A stretch of 64,000 bases of DNA, from the NCBI GenBank assembly GCA_003254885.1, contig QANT01006344.1, positions 17,923 to 81,922 on the forward strand. The letters run 5' to 3'. Of this stretch, positions 33,551 through 44,329 are shown in pieces. Position 1 is the first letter of the stretch. Each line of letters opens with the position of its first letter. The notes beneath the pieces were generated by a model. The model did no database searches, had not been told where the DNA came from, and saw only the letters and a list, made by a program, of their open reading frames with translations. The position numbers were made by a program, and so were the translations under genes. This stretch comes from Purshia tridentata (taxonomy: Eukaryota > Streptophyta > Magnoliopsida > Rosales > Rosaceae).

Positions 33551-34807
33551 ATGGCGTCTTCCAGCATAGTTCCAAGCCGAAGCCGCCGTTCCAAGTCCAC
33601 CAAGGAGGACTGCGAAGCCTCCAATTTCATTGATGGCGTGAATCGGTTTCTGCACAAGTGGGCCAATAGATTTTTCCGGCAAGTGTGTCGCCGAACAGTG
33701 GTGACCGAATGGCATTATCGCCTTGAGGAGTTCTCTCTCCGTCTCTTCAGTGAGTTGTACCCTATCTTCCGTCATTACCAATTGTCCTCACTTAACGACC
33801 TTCCAAAATCTATCCAGAATTATAATCTCACCATAGTGCAAGAATTTTATGCTAATTTGCCCACTAAAATTGCTAGAAATAGCTTCTTTGTCTTTGTGAG
33901 AAATTCTGATGTATTTTTTCGTCCAAGTGAGATTTGTCGTGTTCTTGGTCTTGCCCCTTGCACTCGAGCTGATTACAATCATTATCTTGAGGTCTCTTCA
34001 CAGTACTCCGTGCGTGATTTTCAAGTTGAGACTTATGCGAATCCTCCCGTCCCTTTGAAGGATGGGTGTTTGGTTGAGAAATCTGAATTTAAACCCTTTC
34101 ATCAGTGTCTGTGGGATTTTGTTCGCCATAATCTCATTCCCACATCCCATAATTCTCACCCATCCGAGGACCAGATTCGCCTAATGATGAGCCTTCTTCG
34201 CCGAGACCCCATTCCCTTTGGTTTCATCATCTTCGATTCCATAAGTGCCAAGACTTTTGGTCATGGCCGTGCTCATAAGGGAACCTTGATTTTTTCGCTA
34301 CTCATTCATCTACTTTGTGCGCGCCATGGTGTCAAGACTGTACCTTCACTGGATGTCATTACTCAGCCCATGGCAGATTATGATGCCATTACTGTTCAAG
34401 TCAGCGAAACCTTTGCTCGGAAACGATGCCTTGGGACTACTCCTTCCTTGGAAGAGAGTAATGCTGCTCTTCAAGCTCAAGTGGAGAATCAGGCCACTCT
34501 TATCGCCAACCTTATGTCTCAACTGAAGGAAGTAACTGCCCAGGCTGCTGCCACTGCTGATCAGCCTCACTTTGATGGCTTACAGGCTGAGCAAGGTGAT
34601 CCCTACTCTGCTGGTGAGTCCGATTCGGATGAACCTGTCCTTGCTACTGCTGCGGACGTACCAGATCACGCTGATGCAGTTTCTGTCCCTGCCTGTCCCA
34701 CTGTTGAAGGGCGTGCTGCTCCCTTTCCGGACGATTATTATGATGACTTTGAAGCCTGCATGCAGGCTCAATATCAAGCTGCGGCACGTGCTTATGGTGG
34801 TGACTAG
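33551..34807 (+). CDS. Intact extra ORF of the copia element (env-like position, putative plant transposon protein domain)
   Basis: 418 codons, unbroken, with a good plant start context (CCTCCATGGCG). It lies between RNase H and the 3' LTR, where Sirevirus-type elements carry an env-like or unknown ORF. Residues ~60-250 resemble the domain found in many plant retroelement ORFs and called putative plant transposon protein (Transposase_32 type, family name from memory), with IVQEFYANLP, FRPSEICRVLGL and a short hydrophobic segment, TLIFSLLIHLLC. Residues ~295-335 look like a coiled coil (EESNAALQAQVENQATLIANL). The C-terminus is acidic and low in complexity. I see no signal peptide and no clear membrane anchor, so a true envelope role is not supported. 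It is the only undamaged gene in the element. Confidence 0.8.
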   Translation: MASSSIVPSRSRRSKSTKEDCEASNFIDGVNRFLHKWANRFFRQVCRRTVVTEWHYRLEEFSLRLFSELYPIFRHYQLSSLNDLPKSIQNYNLTIVQEFYANLPTKIARNSFFVFVRNSDVFFRPSEICRVLGLAPCTRADYNHYLEVSSQYSVRDFQVETYANPPVPLKDGCLVEKSEFKPFHQCLWDFVRHNLIPTSHNSHPSEDQIRLMMSLLRRDPIPFGFIIFDSISAKTFGHGRAHKGTLIFSLLIHLLCARHGVKTVPSLDVITQPMADYDAITVQVSETFARKRCLGTTPSLEESNAALQAQVENQATLIANLMSQLKEVTAQAAATADQPHFDGLQAEQGDPYSAGESDSDEPVLATAADVPDHADAVSVPACPTVEGRAAPFPDDYYDDFEACMQAQYQAAARAYGGD

Positions 34808-35234
34808 TTTTAGGGGGAGTTTTTGTCTTAGGCAACTCTAGGTTTTAGGGGGAGTTTGTTTTGTTTAAAGGCTCAAGTTATTCAAAATTTTTGTATAGGG
34901 GGAGTTTGCTTTTTGGTTGCTGAATTTTGTTTCATGTTCTTCCCCTCGTGTATTTGATTTCAAACTTGTGCCCCTTTAATGTACCCTTGCAATTTACAGC
35001 CTCTTATTTATTGCCTATCTTGTTTATTGTACATACTGCCTTTTTACTTCTTAAATTTTTCCTTTTGTCTTTCCATGACAAAAAGGGGGAGAAAATTGGA
35101 TATTTTGTGTTGGTGCGTTCTTCCTTGTAGGTGGAGGTATCACTCTAACTATGGGTAGATTGGGTCTTTGTGTGTTGAGTGGTATGTGAAGTTATTGGGT
35201 TGGTGTTTTGTCAAGGAAAGCCAAAGGGGGAGAT
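34808..35234 (+). promoter_or_regulatory. Multiple polypurine tracts before the 3' LTR
   Basis: The final purine tract AAAGGGGGAGA (35223-35233) sits against the LTR and would prime plus-strand synthesis. Similar tracts occur upstream at about 34812, 34847 and 34897 (AGGGGGAGTTT) and at 35079-35095 (CAAAAAGGGGGAGAAAA). Repeated PPT-like motifs in this position are reported for Sireviruses. Confidence 0.75.
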
Positions 35235-36842
35235 TGTTAGTTTCAAGTTTTGTATTGGCAATTTTCTTGACAAAACAGCTTGTAATTATTTTAGATTTGA
35301 ATCTCACACAAGCTCTAGACTAAGTTAGGAACATTTGAGTGTGCAATGAAGTCTACACAGCTGGTCCTACATCCTTCATGCCTAAGGTAATACCCATACC
35401 ATGCATTTCACGCAACATCAGTTTTTCACAGAGTAGTGTATGTTTTGACTAGTCTATGACATATCATACACTACACTTTTCTGGCACGGGAACTGCAGAC
35501 ACTATGTTGTGAATATTAAGTGATCTCACGTGAGGGTCTCTTATGTGGGTCACACTCCTAAATGGGTATTTGCATTTGTCTAATTTTCTGACTTCTTTCG
35601 ATTGGGCCTTTACTCTCCTCATTTATTCTTCAGCCCACATCAGTTTTTAATGGGTTTTCATTTTGCACTATTCATCATTTTCTCCAAATTTTTTTTCTGA
35701 AAAAGGAAACTTTCCCAAAACAACTTAGCCCCTCTCCCACACGAATCTTCAGATTCCCTTTGGCATATTCGGCTATGAGTTGTCTTGAAAGTTTGTTAGG
35801 ACTTGAGCCTATTATTGGCTGCCATGTGGAACGGTGTGGGTGTGCGTGTGTGGCTGCTGCTGCAAGGTACGAGCAGCCCTTCATTCTCTTTGTCACTCAC
35901 ATTTTTGGTATGTTTTGTGCAGCTTTTGAGTTGAATGTTTTTGTGAGATAAAATGGGTATTTTACTGATCAAGAGTTGAAAGTTTTTCTTTAAAAATTTT
36001 CTTGTGTTCATCTCTTGATTTGTTTTGTCTAAAAACTAAATGGGTTTTGTGTATGGGTTTCAGATTGTTTTAAAAGCATAAACACATCACTCTAGTTTTT
36101 AGATTTGGGTTTATCTTGGCTTCTTCAAATCCTTTTTGGTTGAAGGAGTTGATCTTGCTAACCCAAAATATTGCATATCACTTTCATATCTTGAAGATCC
36201 ACAAGCAAGCTTCCAATGGATGCTACATGTTGATGAGCTAGAGGATTGAGCTGCCAGCAACGTAAATGACTCTTGGTTGCTTGGTTGGTGGTTACACAAA
36301 GTGGGTATGCTAGCTGCTACTTAGCTTCAGAGTAGGTAAATGAGCTTGTGTGCTGATATAGACTTTGCATTGAACCTTAATATATTGGATTGCTCGGTCA
36401 GCGGATAAGACCCCCAGTGTTTTAACCCTTTGAGGTTTTTCTGGGTGAAAAACTTGTGTCTCCTCTTTGTGATTGCTGAGTTTATTTGGGTCTTATATAA
36501 CTTGTGTTTATTTCCTTGGTATATGGCATCACACTATGACTTATGATTGATTATATTGCATCTGATGAACTGAATATAATCTAGCATCTCACATCTAACT
36601 TTAGTTGTGGCTACCACTGGGATGCCTACTTTGATGGATCCTTGAGTGCCTAGGTTGTCACTCCTCACATAAATACTTGAATTGCTAGCTGGTTGTGTTT
36701 CTCGACTTGTGCTTCTGCCGAGCAGACATAAGTGTGTTTGATTGGTTCAGTCTCGTCAAATAGTTTTAAAATTGGGTCCGATCAGTGATCGTTGTTTTAC
36801 TTAGGTGCTTTAGGGTGTTAAAGCACTTTATACCAAACTTCA
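35235..36842 (+). repeat. 3' LTR of the copia element
   Basis: 1608 bp, TGTTAG...CA, aligned with the 5' LTR throughout. Differences are scattered substitutions plus small indels, for example AAGTTTGTTAGG near 35790 and a shorter stretch near 36450. Confidence 0.95.
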
Positions 36843-37290
36843 GAAACACTTTCTCACGTCTTGATATTAGAGTGGGAACCCTAAGGATCCACTTGAGGCC
36901 TTAAGGATGCACGAAAACGTCATTTCGGTGCACACTGAGTCCAAGTCGATTAAAATTGCACCAAAACGTTCCTCGGTTGGAAGAAAGACATGGGGAAGCA
37001 CTCTCTCATGTCTCGATAAGCGTTCAAGCCCCAAAGAACAAGTTTAGGTGCTAAGCACGCAAGAATACGTCATTTCGGTGTGCACTCAATCTAACTTCGT
37101 CCAAATTGCACCAAAATGTGCCCGATTCGCAAGTAAGAGGTAAGGAAGCACTCTGTACTGTCTGGATTAGCGTGTTAGCGCTAAAGAACCACTTTGGGTG
37201 TTAGGAGCGAACGAAAACGTCATTTCGGTGCACACACTGTACAGTTTGGTTAAAGTTGCACCAAAACGTTATCGGTTGGCAAGAAAGACG

Positions 37291-37475
37291 TGGGGAAGCA
37301 CTTTCTTTTTTTTGGTAAATAAAAGGCGAAAGAAAGAAAAAGGGGTGCAACACGAGGACTTCCCAGGAGGTCATCCATCCTAGTACTACTCTCGCCGAAG
37401 CAAGCTTAACTGCGGAGTTCTGATGGGATCCGATGCATTAGTGCTGGTATGGTCGCACCCTGGGGAAGCACTTTC
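37291..37475 (-). mobile_element. 5S rRNA retroposon with perfect 15-bp target duplication (type example)
   Basis: Read on the minus strand: target TGGGGAAGCACTTTC (complement of 37461-37475), then 5S rRNA (37460-37342), a 28-base pyrimidine-rich tail starting TTTTTCTTTCTTT (37341-37314), an A8 tract (37313-37306), and the same 15-bp target again (37305-37291). The 5S 5' end sits exactly at the target and the A tail at the other. That is the structure made by LINE-type reverse transcription of a polyadenylated or A-tailed Pol III readthrough transcript. The uninterrupted target is seen at 40177-40191. The same arrangement is present at all the other near-complete 5S copies in the window. Confidence 0.9.
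37342..37460 (-). rRNA. 5S rRNA-like copy 15 (last copy, probable pseudogene)
   Basis: Full-length match. Box C reads AGGTCATCCATCC and box A reads GCCGAAGCAAGCTT, and the 5' part has TATGGTCGCACCC. It is the rightmost 5S copy of the window. Confidence 0.88.
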
Positions 37476-40176
37476 CCATTCTTGGATTAGCATTCTAGCC
37501 CTAAAGAAGCACATTTCGTGTTTAGAAGGCATGAAAATATCATTTCGGTGCGTACTCAATCTAATTTCGTGCAATTTCCACCAAAATGTGCCCGGTTGAG
37601 AAGAAAGATGTGGGGAAGCACTTTCTCACTCTTGGATTAGCGTTCTAGCCCTCAAGAAGCACATGCTTTTGTTAAAAACTCATTTCGGTGCCTGCTCAAC
37701 CCAATTTTGTTTCAATTGCACCAAAACGTCCCCGGTTGGCAATAAGGGCATGAGGAAGCACTTTCTCTTGTTTGGATTAGCGTTCTAGCCCCAACGAACC
37801 AGTTTATGTGTTAAGAATGCCTCAAACGTCATTTCGGTGCACACTGTGCACAACTTGGTTAAAGTTGCACCAAAACATGCGAGGTTGGTAAGAAGCACGT
37901 TCTCATGCTTGGATTAACGTTCTAGCCCTCAAGAAGCACATTTCTTGTTAAGAAGGAGCTAAAACCTCATTTCAGTGCATACTCAGTTTCCTTTCGTCTA
38001 TATTGCATCAAAACGTGCCCGGTTGGCAAGAAGGACATGAGGACGCACGTTCTCATGTCTCGATTAGCGTGCCAGCCCTAAAGAACCACTTTAGGTGTTA
38101 AGAATGCGCGAAAACATCATTTCGGTGCGTACTCAGTCCGAATTCGTCCAAATTGCACCAAAAGTTCCTTGGTGGGCAAGAAAGACATAAGGAAGCACTT
38201 TCTCATGTCTCGATATCAGCGTGCTAACCCTAAGGATGCACTTGAGGCCTTAAGGATGCACGAAAACGTCATTTCGGTGCACACTGAGTCAAAATTGATT
38301 AAAGTTGCACCAAAAAGTTCCCCGGTTGGAGGAAAGACACGAGGAAGCACTCTCTCATGTCTCGATAAGCGTTCAATCCCCAAAGAACAACGTTGGGTGC
38401 TAAGAACGCACGAATACGTCATTTTGGTGCACACTCAGTCTAACTTGGTGCAAATTGCACCAAAAGGTCCCCGATTCGCAAGAAAGATGTGAGGAAGCAC
38501 TCTCTAATGTCTCGATTAGCGTGTAGCCCTAAAGAACCACTTTGGGTGTTAGGAGCGAACGAAAACACCATTTCGGTGCACACACTGTACAGTTTGGTTA
38601 AAGTTGCACCAAAACGTTATCGGTTGGCAAGAAAGACATGGGGAAGGACTTTCCCAGGCTTGGATTAGCATTATAGCCCGAAAGAAGCACATTTCGTGTT
38701 GATTAGGCATGAAAGGATCATTTCGATGCGCACTCAATCCAATTTCGTGTAATTTCCACCAAAACGTGCCCGGTTGGCAAGAAAGATGTGGGGAAGCACT
38801 TTCTCACTCTTGGATTAGCGTTCTAGCCCTCAAGAAGCACATGCTTGTGTTAAGAACACACGAAAACTTCATTTTGGTGCCTCCTCAACCCAATTTTGTT
38901 TCAATTGCACCAAAACGTCCACGGTTGGCAATAAGGAGATCGGGAACCGCTTTCTTTTGTTTGGATTAGCGTTGTAGCCCCAGCGAACCAGTTTACGTGT
39001 TAAGAATGCATGGAATATTATTTCGGTTCACACTGTGCACAACTTGGTTAAAGTTGCACTAAAATGTGTGCGGTTGGCAAGAAGCACGTTCTCATGCTTG
39101 GATTAACGTTCTAGCCCTCAAGAAGCACATTTCGTGTCAAGAAGGAACTAAAACCTCATTTTAGTGCATACTCAGTCTAATTTCGTCGAAATTGCATCAA
39201 AAAGTGCCCGGTTGGCAAGAAGGACATGAGGACGCACGTTCTTATGTCTCGATTGGCATGCCAGCACTAAAGAACCACTTTAGGTGTTAAGAATTCACGA
39301 AAACATAATTTCGGCGCGTACTCAGTCCGAATTCGTCCAAATTGCACCAAAACTTCGTTGGTGGGCAAGAAAGACATAAAGAAGCACTTTCTCTGTTAAA
39401 GTTGCAGCAAAACGTGCGCGGTTGGTAAGAAGTACGTTGTCATGCTTGGATTAACGTTATAGCCCTCAGGAAGCACATTTCGTGTTAAGAAGGAACTAAA
39501 ACCTCATTTCAGTGCATACTCAGTCCACTTTCGTCTAAATTGCATCAAAAAGTGCCTAGTTGGCAAGAAGGACATGAAGACGCACGTTCTTATGTCTCGA
39601 TTAGCGTTCCAGCCCTAAAGAACCACTTTAGGACTTAAGAATGCGCGAAAACATCATTCTGGTGCGTACGCAGTACGAATTCGTCCAAATTGCACCAAAA
39701 GTTCCTTGGTGGGCAAGAAAGACATAAGGACGCACTTTCTCATGTCTCGATATCAGCGTGCTAACCCTAAGGATCGACTTGAGGCCTTAAGGATGCACGA
39801 AAACATCATTTCGGTGCACATTGAGTCCAAGTCAATTAAAGTTGCACCAAAATGTTCCACGGTTGGAAGAAAGACACCGGCAAGCACTCTCTCATGTCTC
39901 GAAAAGCGTTAAAGCCCCAAAGAACAACTTTAGGTGCTAAGAACGCACGAATACGTTATTTCGTTGCACACTCAGTGTAACTTGGTCCAAATTGCACCAA
40001 AACGTGCCCGATTGGCAAGAAAGAGGTGAGCAAGCACTCTCTAATGTCTCGATTAGCGTGCTAGCCCTAAAAAACCACTTTGAGTATTAGGAGTGAACGA
40101 AAACGTGATTTCAGTGCGCAGACTGTATAGTTTGGTTAAAGTTGCACCAAAACGTTATCGGTTGGCAAGAAAGACA

Positions 40177-40191
40177 TGGGGAAGCACTTTC
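40177..40191. other. Empty target site of the 5S retroposon
   Basis: A single TGGGGAAGCACTTTC inside an otherwise standard D monomer (GACATGGGGAAGCACTTTCC, then CATGCTTGGATTAG). It shows the pre-insertion allele of the satellite unit. Confidence 0.85.
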
Positions 40192-43100
40192 CCATGCTTG
40201 GATTAGCATTCTAGCCTTAAAGAAGCACATTTCGTGTTTAGGAGGCACGAAAACATCATTTCGGTGCGCGCTCAATCCAATTTCGTGCAATTTACACGAA
40301 AACGTGCCCGGTTGGCAAGCAAGATGTGGGGAAGCACTTTCTCACTCTTGGATTAGCATTCTAGCCCTCAAGAAGCACATGCTTTTGTTAAGAACGCACG
40401 AAAACCTCATTTCGGTGCCTGCTCAACCCCATTTTGTTTCAATTGCACCAAAATGTCCCCGGTTGGCAATAAGGACATGAGGAAGCACTTTCTCTTGTTT
40501 GGATTAGCGTTCTAGCCCCAAAGAACCAGTTCAGGTGTTTAGAATGCATGGAACGTCATTTCGGTCCACACTGTGCACAACTTGGTTAAAGTTGCACCAA
40601 AACGTGCGCGGTTGGCAACAAGCACGTTCTCATGCTGATTAACATTCTAGCCCTCAAGAAGTACATTTCGTGTTAAGAAGGAACTAAAACCTCTTTTAGT
40701 GCATACTTAGTCTACTTTCGTCTAAATTGCATCAAAACGTGCCCGGTTGGCAAAAAGGACATGAGGACGCACGTTCTCATGTCTCGATTAGCGTGCCAAA
40801 CCTCAAGAACAACTTTAGGTGTTAAGAATGCGCGAAATCATCATTTCGGTGCCTACTCAGTTCGAATCCGTCCAAATTGCACCAAATTTTCCTTGGTGGG
40901 TAAGAAAGACATAAGGAAGCACTTTCTCATGTCAATATATTAGCGTGCGAAACCTAAGGATCCACTTGAGGCCTTAAGGATGAACTAAAATGTCATTTCG
41001 GTACACACTGAGTCCAAGTCAATTAAAGTTGCACCAAAACGTTCCCCGGTTGGAAGAAAAACATGGGGAAGTACTCGCTCATGTCTCGATAAGCGTTCTA
41101 GCCCCACAGAACAACTTTAGGTTCTAAGAATGCACGAATTCATCATTTCGGTGCATACTCAGTCTAATTTGGTCCAAATTGCACCAGAACGTGCCCAATT
41201 CGCAAGAAAGAGGTGAGGAAGAACTCTCTAATGTCTCGATTAGCGTGCTAGCCCTAAAGAACCACTTTGGGTGTTAGGAGTGAACGAAAACATCATTTCG
41301 GTTCACACACTGTACAGTTTGGTTAAAGTTGCACCAAAACGTTATCGGTTGGCAAGAAAGACATGGGGAAGCACTTACCCATGCTTGGATTAGCATTCTA
41401 TCCCTAAAGAAGCACATTTCGTGTTTAGAAGGCATGAAAACATCATTTCAGTGCGTACTCAACCGAATTTTGTTTCAATTGCACCAAAACGTCCCCGGTT
41501 GGCAATAAGGACATGAGGAAGCACTTTCTATTTTGGATTAGCGCTCTAGCGCCCAACGAACCAGTTTACGTGTTAAGAATGCATGGAACGTCATTTCGTT
41601 AAACACTATGCACAACTTGGTTAAATTTGAACCAAAATGTCCGTGGTTTGCAAGAAGCACGTTCTCATGCTTGGATTAATGTTCTAGCCCTCAAGACGCA
41701 TATTTCGTGTTAAGAATGAACTAAAACCTCATTTCAATGCATACTAGGTCTACTTTCGTCTAAATTGCATCAAAATGTGCCCGGTTGGCAAGAAGGACAT
41801 GAGGACGCACATTCTCATGTCTCAATAGTGGTGGCAGCACTAAAGAACCACTTTAGGTGTTAAGAATGCGTGAAAACATCATTTCGGTGCGTACTCAGTC
41901 TGAATTCGTCCAAATTGCACCAAAACTTCCTTGGTGGGCAAGAAAGACATAAGGAAGCACTTTCTCAAGTCTCGATATTAGCATGCTAACCCTAAGGATC
42001 CACTTGAGGCCTTAACGATGCACAAAAACGTCATTTCGGTGCACCCACTGTACAGTTTTGTTAAAGTTGTACCAAAACGTTATCGGTTGGCAAGAAAGAC
42101 ATGGGAATTATTTTACCATGCTTGGATTAGCATTCTAGCCCTAAAGAAGTACATTTCGTGTTTAGAAGGCACGAAAACATCATTTCGGTGCGTACTCGAT
42201 CCAATTTCGTGCAATTTCCACCAAAACGTGCCCGATTGGCAAGAAAGATGTGGGTAAGCACTTTGTCGTTCTTGGATTAGCGTTCTAGCCCTCAAGAAGC
42301 ACATGCTTTTGTTAAGAACGCACGAAAACCTCATTTCGGTGCCTCCTCAACCGAATTTTGTTTCAATTGCACCAAAACGTCCCCGGTTGGCAATAAGGCC
42401 ATGAGGAAGCACTTTCTATTATTTGGATTAGCGCTCTAGCCCCCAACGAACCAGTTTACCTGTTAAGAATGCAGGCAACGTCATTTCGGTGCACACTGTG
42501 CAAAACTTGGTTATAGTTGAACCAAACGTGCGTGGTTGGCAAGAAGCACGTTCTCATGCTTGGATTAACGTTCTAGCCCTCATGAAGCACATTTCGTGTT
42601 AAGAAGGAACTAAAACCTCATTTCAGTGCATACTCAGTCTACTTTCGTCTAAATTGCATCAAAACGTACCCGGTTGGCAAGAAGGACATGAGGACGCACG
42701 TTCTCATGTCTCGATTAGCGTGCCAGCCCTAAAGAACCACTTTAGGTGTTAAGAATGCGTGAAAACATAATTTCAGGGTGTACTCAGTCCGAATTCTTCC
42801 AAATTGCACCAAAACTTCCTTGGTGGGCAAGAAAGACATAAGGAAGCACTTTCTCATGTCTTGATATTAGTGTGCTAAACCTAAGGATCCACTTGAGGCC
42901 TTAAGGATGAACGAAAATGTCATTTCGGTGCACACTGAGTCCAAGTCGATTAAAGTTGCACCAAAACGTTCCCCGGTTGGAAGAAAGACATGGGGAAGCC
43001 CTCTCTCATGTCTCGATAAGCGTTCAAGCCCCACAGAACAACTTTAGCTGCTAAGAACGCACGAATACGTCATTTCGGTGCATACTCAGCCTAACTTGGT

Positions 43101-43734
43101 TCAAATTGCACCAAAACGTGCCCGATTCGCAAGAAAGAGGTGAGGAAGCACTCTCTAATGTCTCGATTAGCGTGCTAGCCCTAAAGGACCACTTTGGGTG
43201 TTAGGAGTGAACGAAAACGTCATTTCGGTGCACACACTGTACAGTTTGGCTAAATTTGCACCAAAACATTATCAGTTGGCAAGAAAGACATGGCTAAGCA
43301 CTTTTCCATGCTTGGATTAGCATTCTAGCCCTAAAGAAGTACATTTTGTGTTTAGAAGGCAAGAAAACATCATTTCGGTGCGTACTCAATCCAATTTCGT
43401 GCAATTTCCACCAAAACTTGCTCGGTTGGCAAGAAAGATGTGGGGAAGCACTTTGTCGTTCTTGGATTAGCGTTCTAGCCCTCAAGAAGCACATGCTTTT
43501 GTTAAGAACGCACGAAAACCTCATTTCGGTGCCTCCTCAACCGAATTTTGTTTCAATTGCACCAAAACGTCCCCGGTTGGCAACAAGGACATGAGGAAGC
43601 ACTTTCTCTTTTTTGGATTAGCGTTCTCGCCCCAAGGAACCAGTTTAGGTGTTAAGAATGCATGGAAAGTCATTTCGGTGCAAACTGTGCACAACTTGGT
43701 TAAAGGTGCACCAAAACGTGTGCTGTTGGCAAGA

Positions 43735-44110
43735 GAAACCCTAAAAGCTAAAACACAATTTTTCCTTATGTCCTGCCGCCTCTCTCTTTCTCTCCTCAGT
43801 TCTTCCTCTGTGGTGGATCTATGTATCCCCCTTTTCTCCATTTCTGCCTCTCTGCGATCTCTCTTGCTCCGCCCTTTCTCTGTGATCTCTCTCATCCCTC
43901 TCTCTACAATCTCTCTTTCTCCTCCCTCTATACGATCTCTCTTTCTCTCTCACTATTTCCTCTCTCTCCAATCTGCAGGTCACCTTTTGGTCATCGTGTT
44001 CGCCACTCTCCAGTGTTGCATCTCGTCTCTTAATCTCTTTTTTGGACGTTGGATTTCTCTCAGTCTCTCTTTCCGTTGCTGCTCTCCCCCGTCGCCTCCT
44101 CTCTACCAAC
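43735..44110 (+). promoter_or_regulatory. C/T-rich leader-like segment with telo-box-like motif
   Basis: AAACCCTA at 43737 is followed by more than 300 bases of CTCTCT-rich sequence and a CTGCAG|GT-like step at about 43974-43981. Such composition is typical of 5' leaders of plant genes. No ORF beyond fortuitous C/T-rich frames follows. Confidence 0.35.
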
Positions 44111-44329
44111 CTCCATCTTTGACCTTGGTATTTGTGAAATGGAGAAACATAATGTTTTGGACTAGTTGTGTATTTGGTGAGGAGTCTGGATGGGTTTGGG
44201 GAGCCACTCCTTGGTGGGGTGTGGGTCGAGGAATCCTCGTTTAATTATCCAGGGAATTAAAAATTTTAGGGGTGGGAGATGGATGGGGGTGGCACCCCCA
44301 GCCCTGACCCGCCCCTTTTCCATCCCTAC

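Larger units (their letters stand above)
25574..36842 (+). mobile_element. Full-length Ty1/copia LTR retrotransposon, Sirevirus-like
   Basis: Two LTRs of about 1.6 kb starting TGTTAG and ending in CA enclose, in order, gag, protease, integrase, reverse transcriptase and RNase H, which is the copia order. The primer binding site TGGTATCAGAGC lies two bases inside the left LTR, and a purine tract AAAGGGGGAGA precedes the right LTR. The 5-bp target duplication is GAAGC on the left and GAAAC on the right (one mismatch), and the satellite A monomer continues across it. An extra ORF downstream of pol, repeated AGGGGGAG tracts and long LTRs point to the Sirevirus lineage. The coding region carries at least four frame changes and one in-frame stop, so the copy cannot act on its own. 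Confidence 0.95.
36843..43734 (+). repeat. Satellite array, change from 5S-filled to 5S-empty HORs (block 3)
   Basis: Resumes in the A monomer hit by the copia element. The first HOR still has a 5S insertion (37342-37460). From the D monomer at ~38604 onward every D monomer I read (38604, 40140, 41338, 42068, 43260) lacks it. Deletions are frequent here: an A/F-G join near 39392, E missing near 41460, and A joined to D near 42040. No gene is seen. Confidence 0.93.

Noticed and set aside
1588-37460. An ordinary functional 5S rDNA tandem array
   Set aside because: The units lie in satellite monomers, lack 5S spacer upstream, all carry substitutions, and have target duplications and A tails.
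40142-40480. 112-codon ORF and the many similar 60-90 codon ORFs in the arrays
   Set aside because: They recur with monomer periodicity in several frames and strands, and match no protein family I know.
43737-43744. Telomere repeat remnant (AAACCCTA)
   Set aside because: A single copy only; better read as a telo-box-like motif of a leader.
43819-44244. C/T-rich ORFs of up to 217 codons at 43591-44244 and their counterparts near 62000
   Set aside because: They run from satellite into a C/T microsatellite-like leader, giving Ser/Leu-rich peptides without domains, and are not preserved in the second copy.
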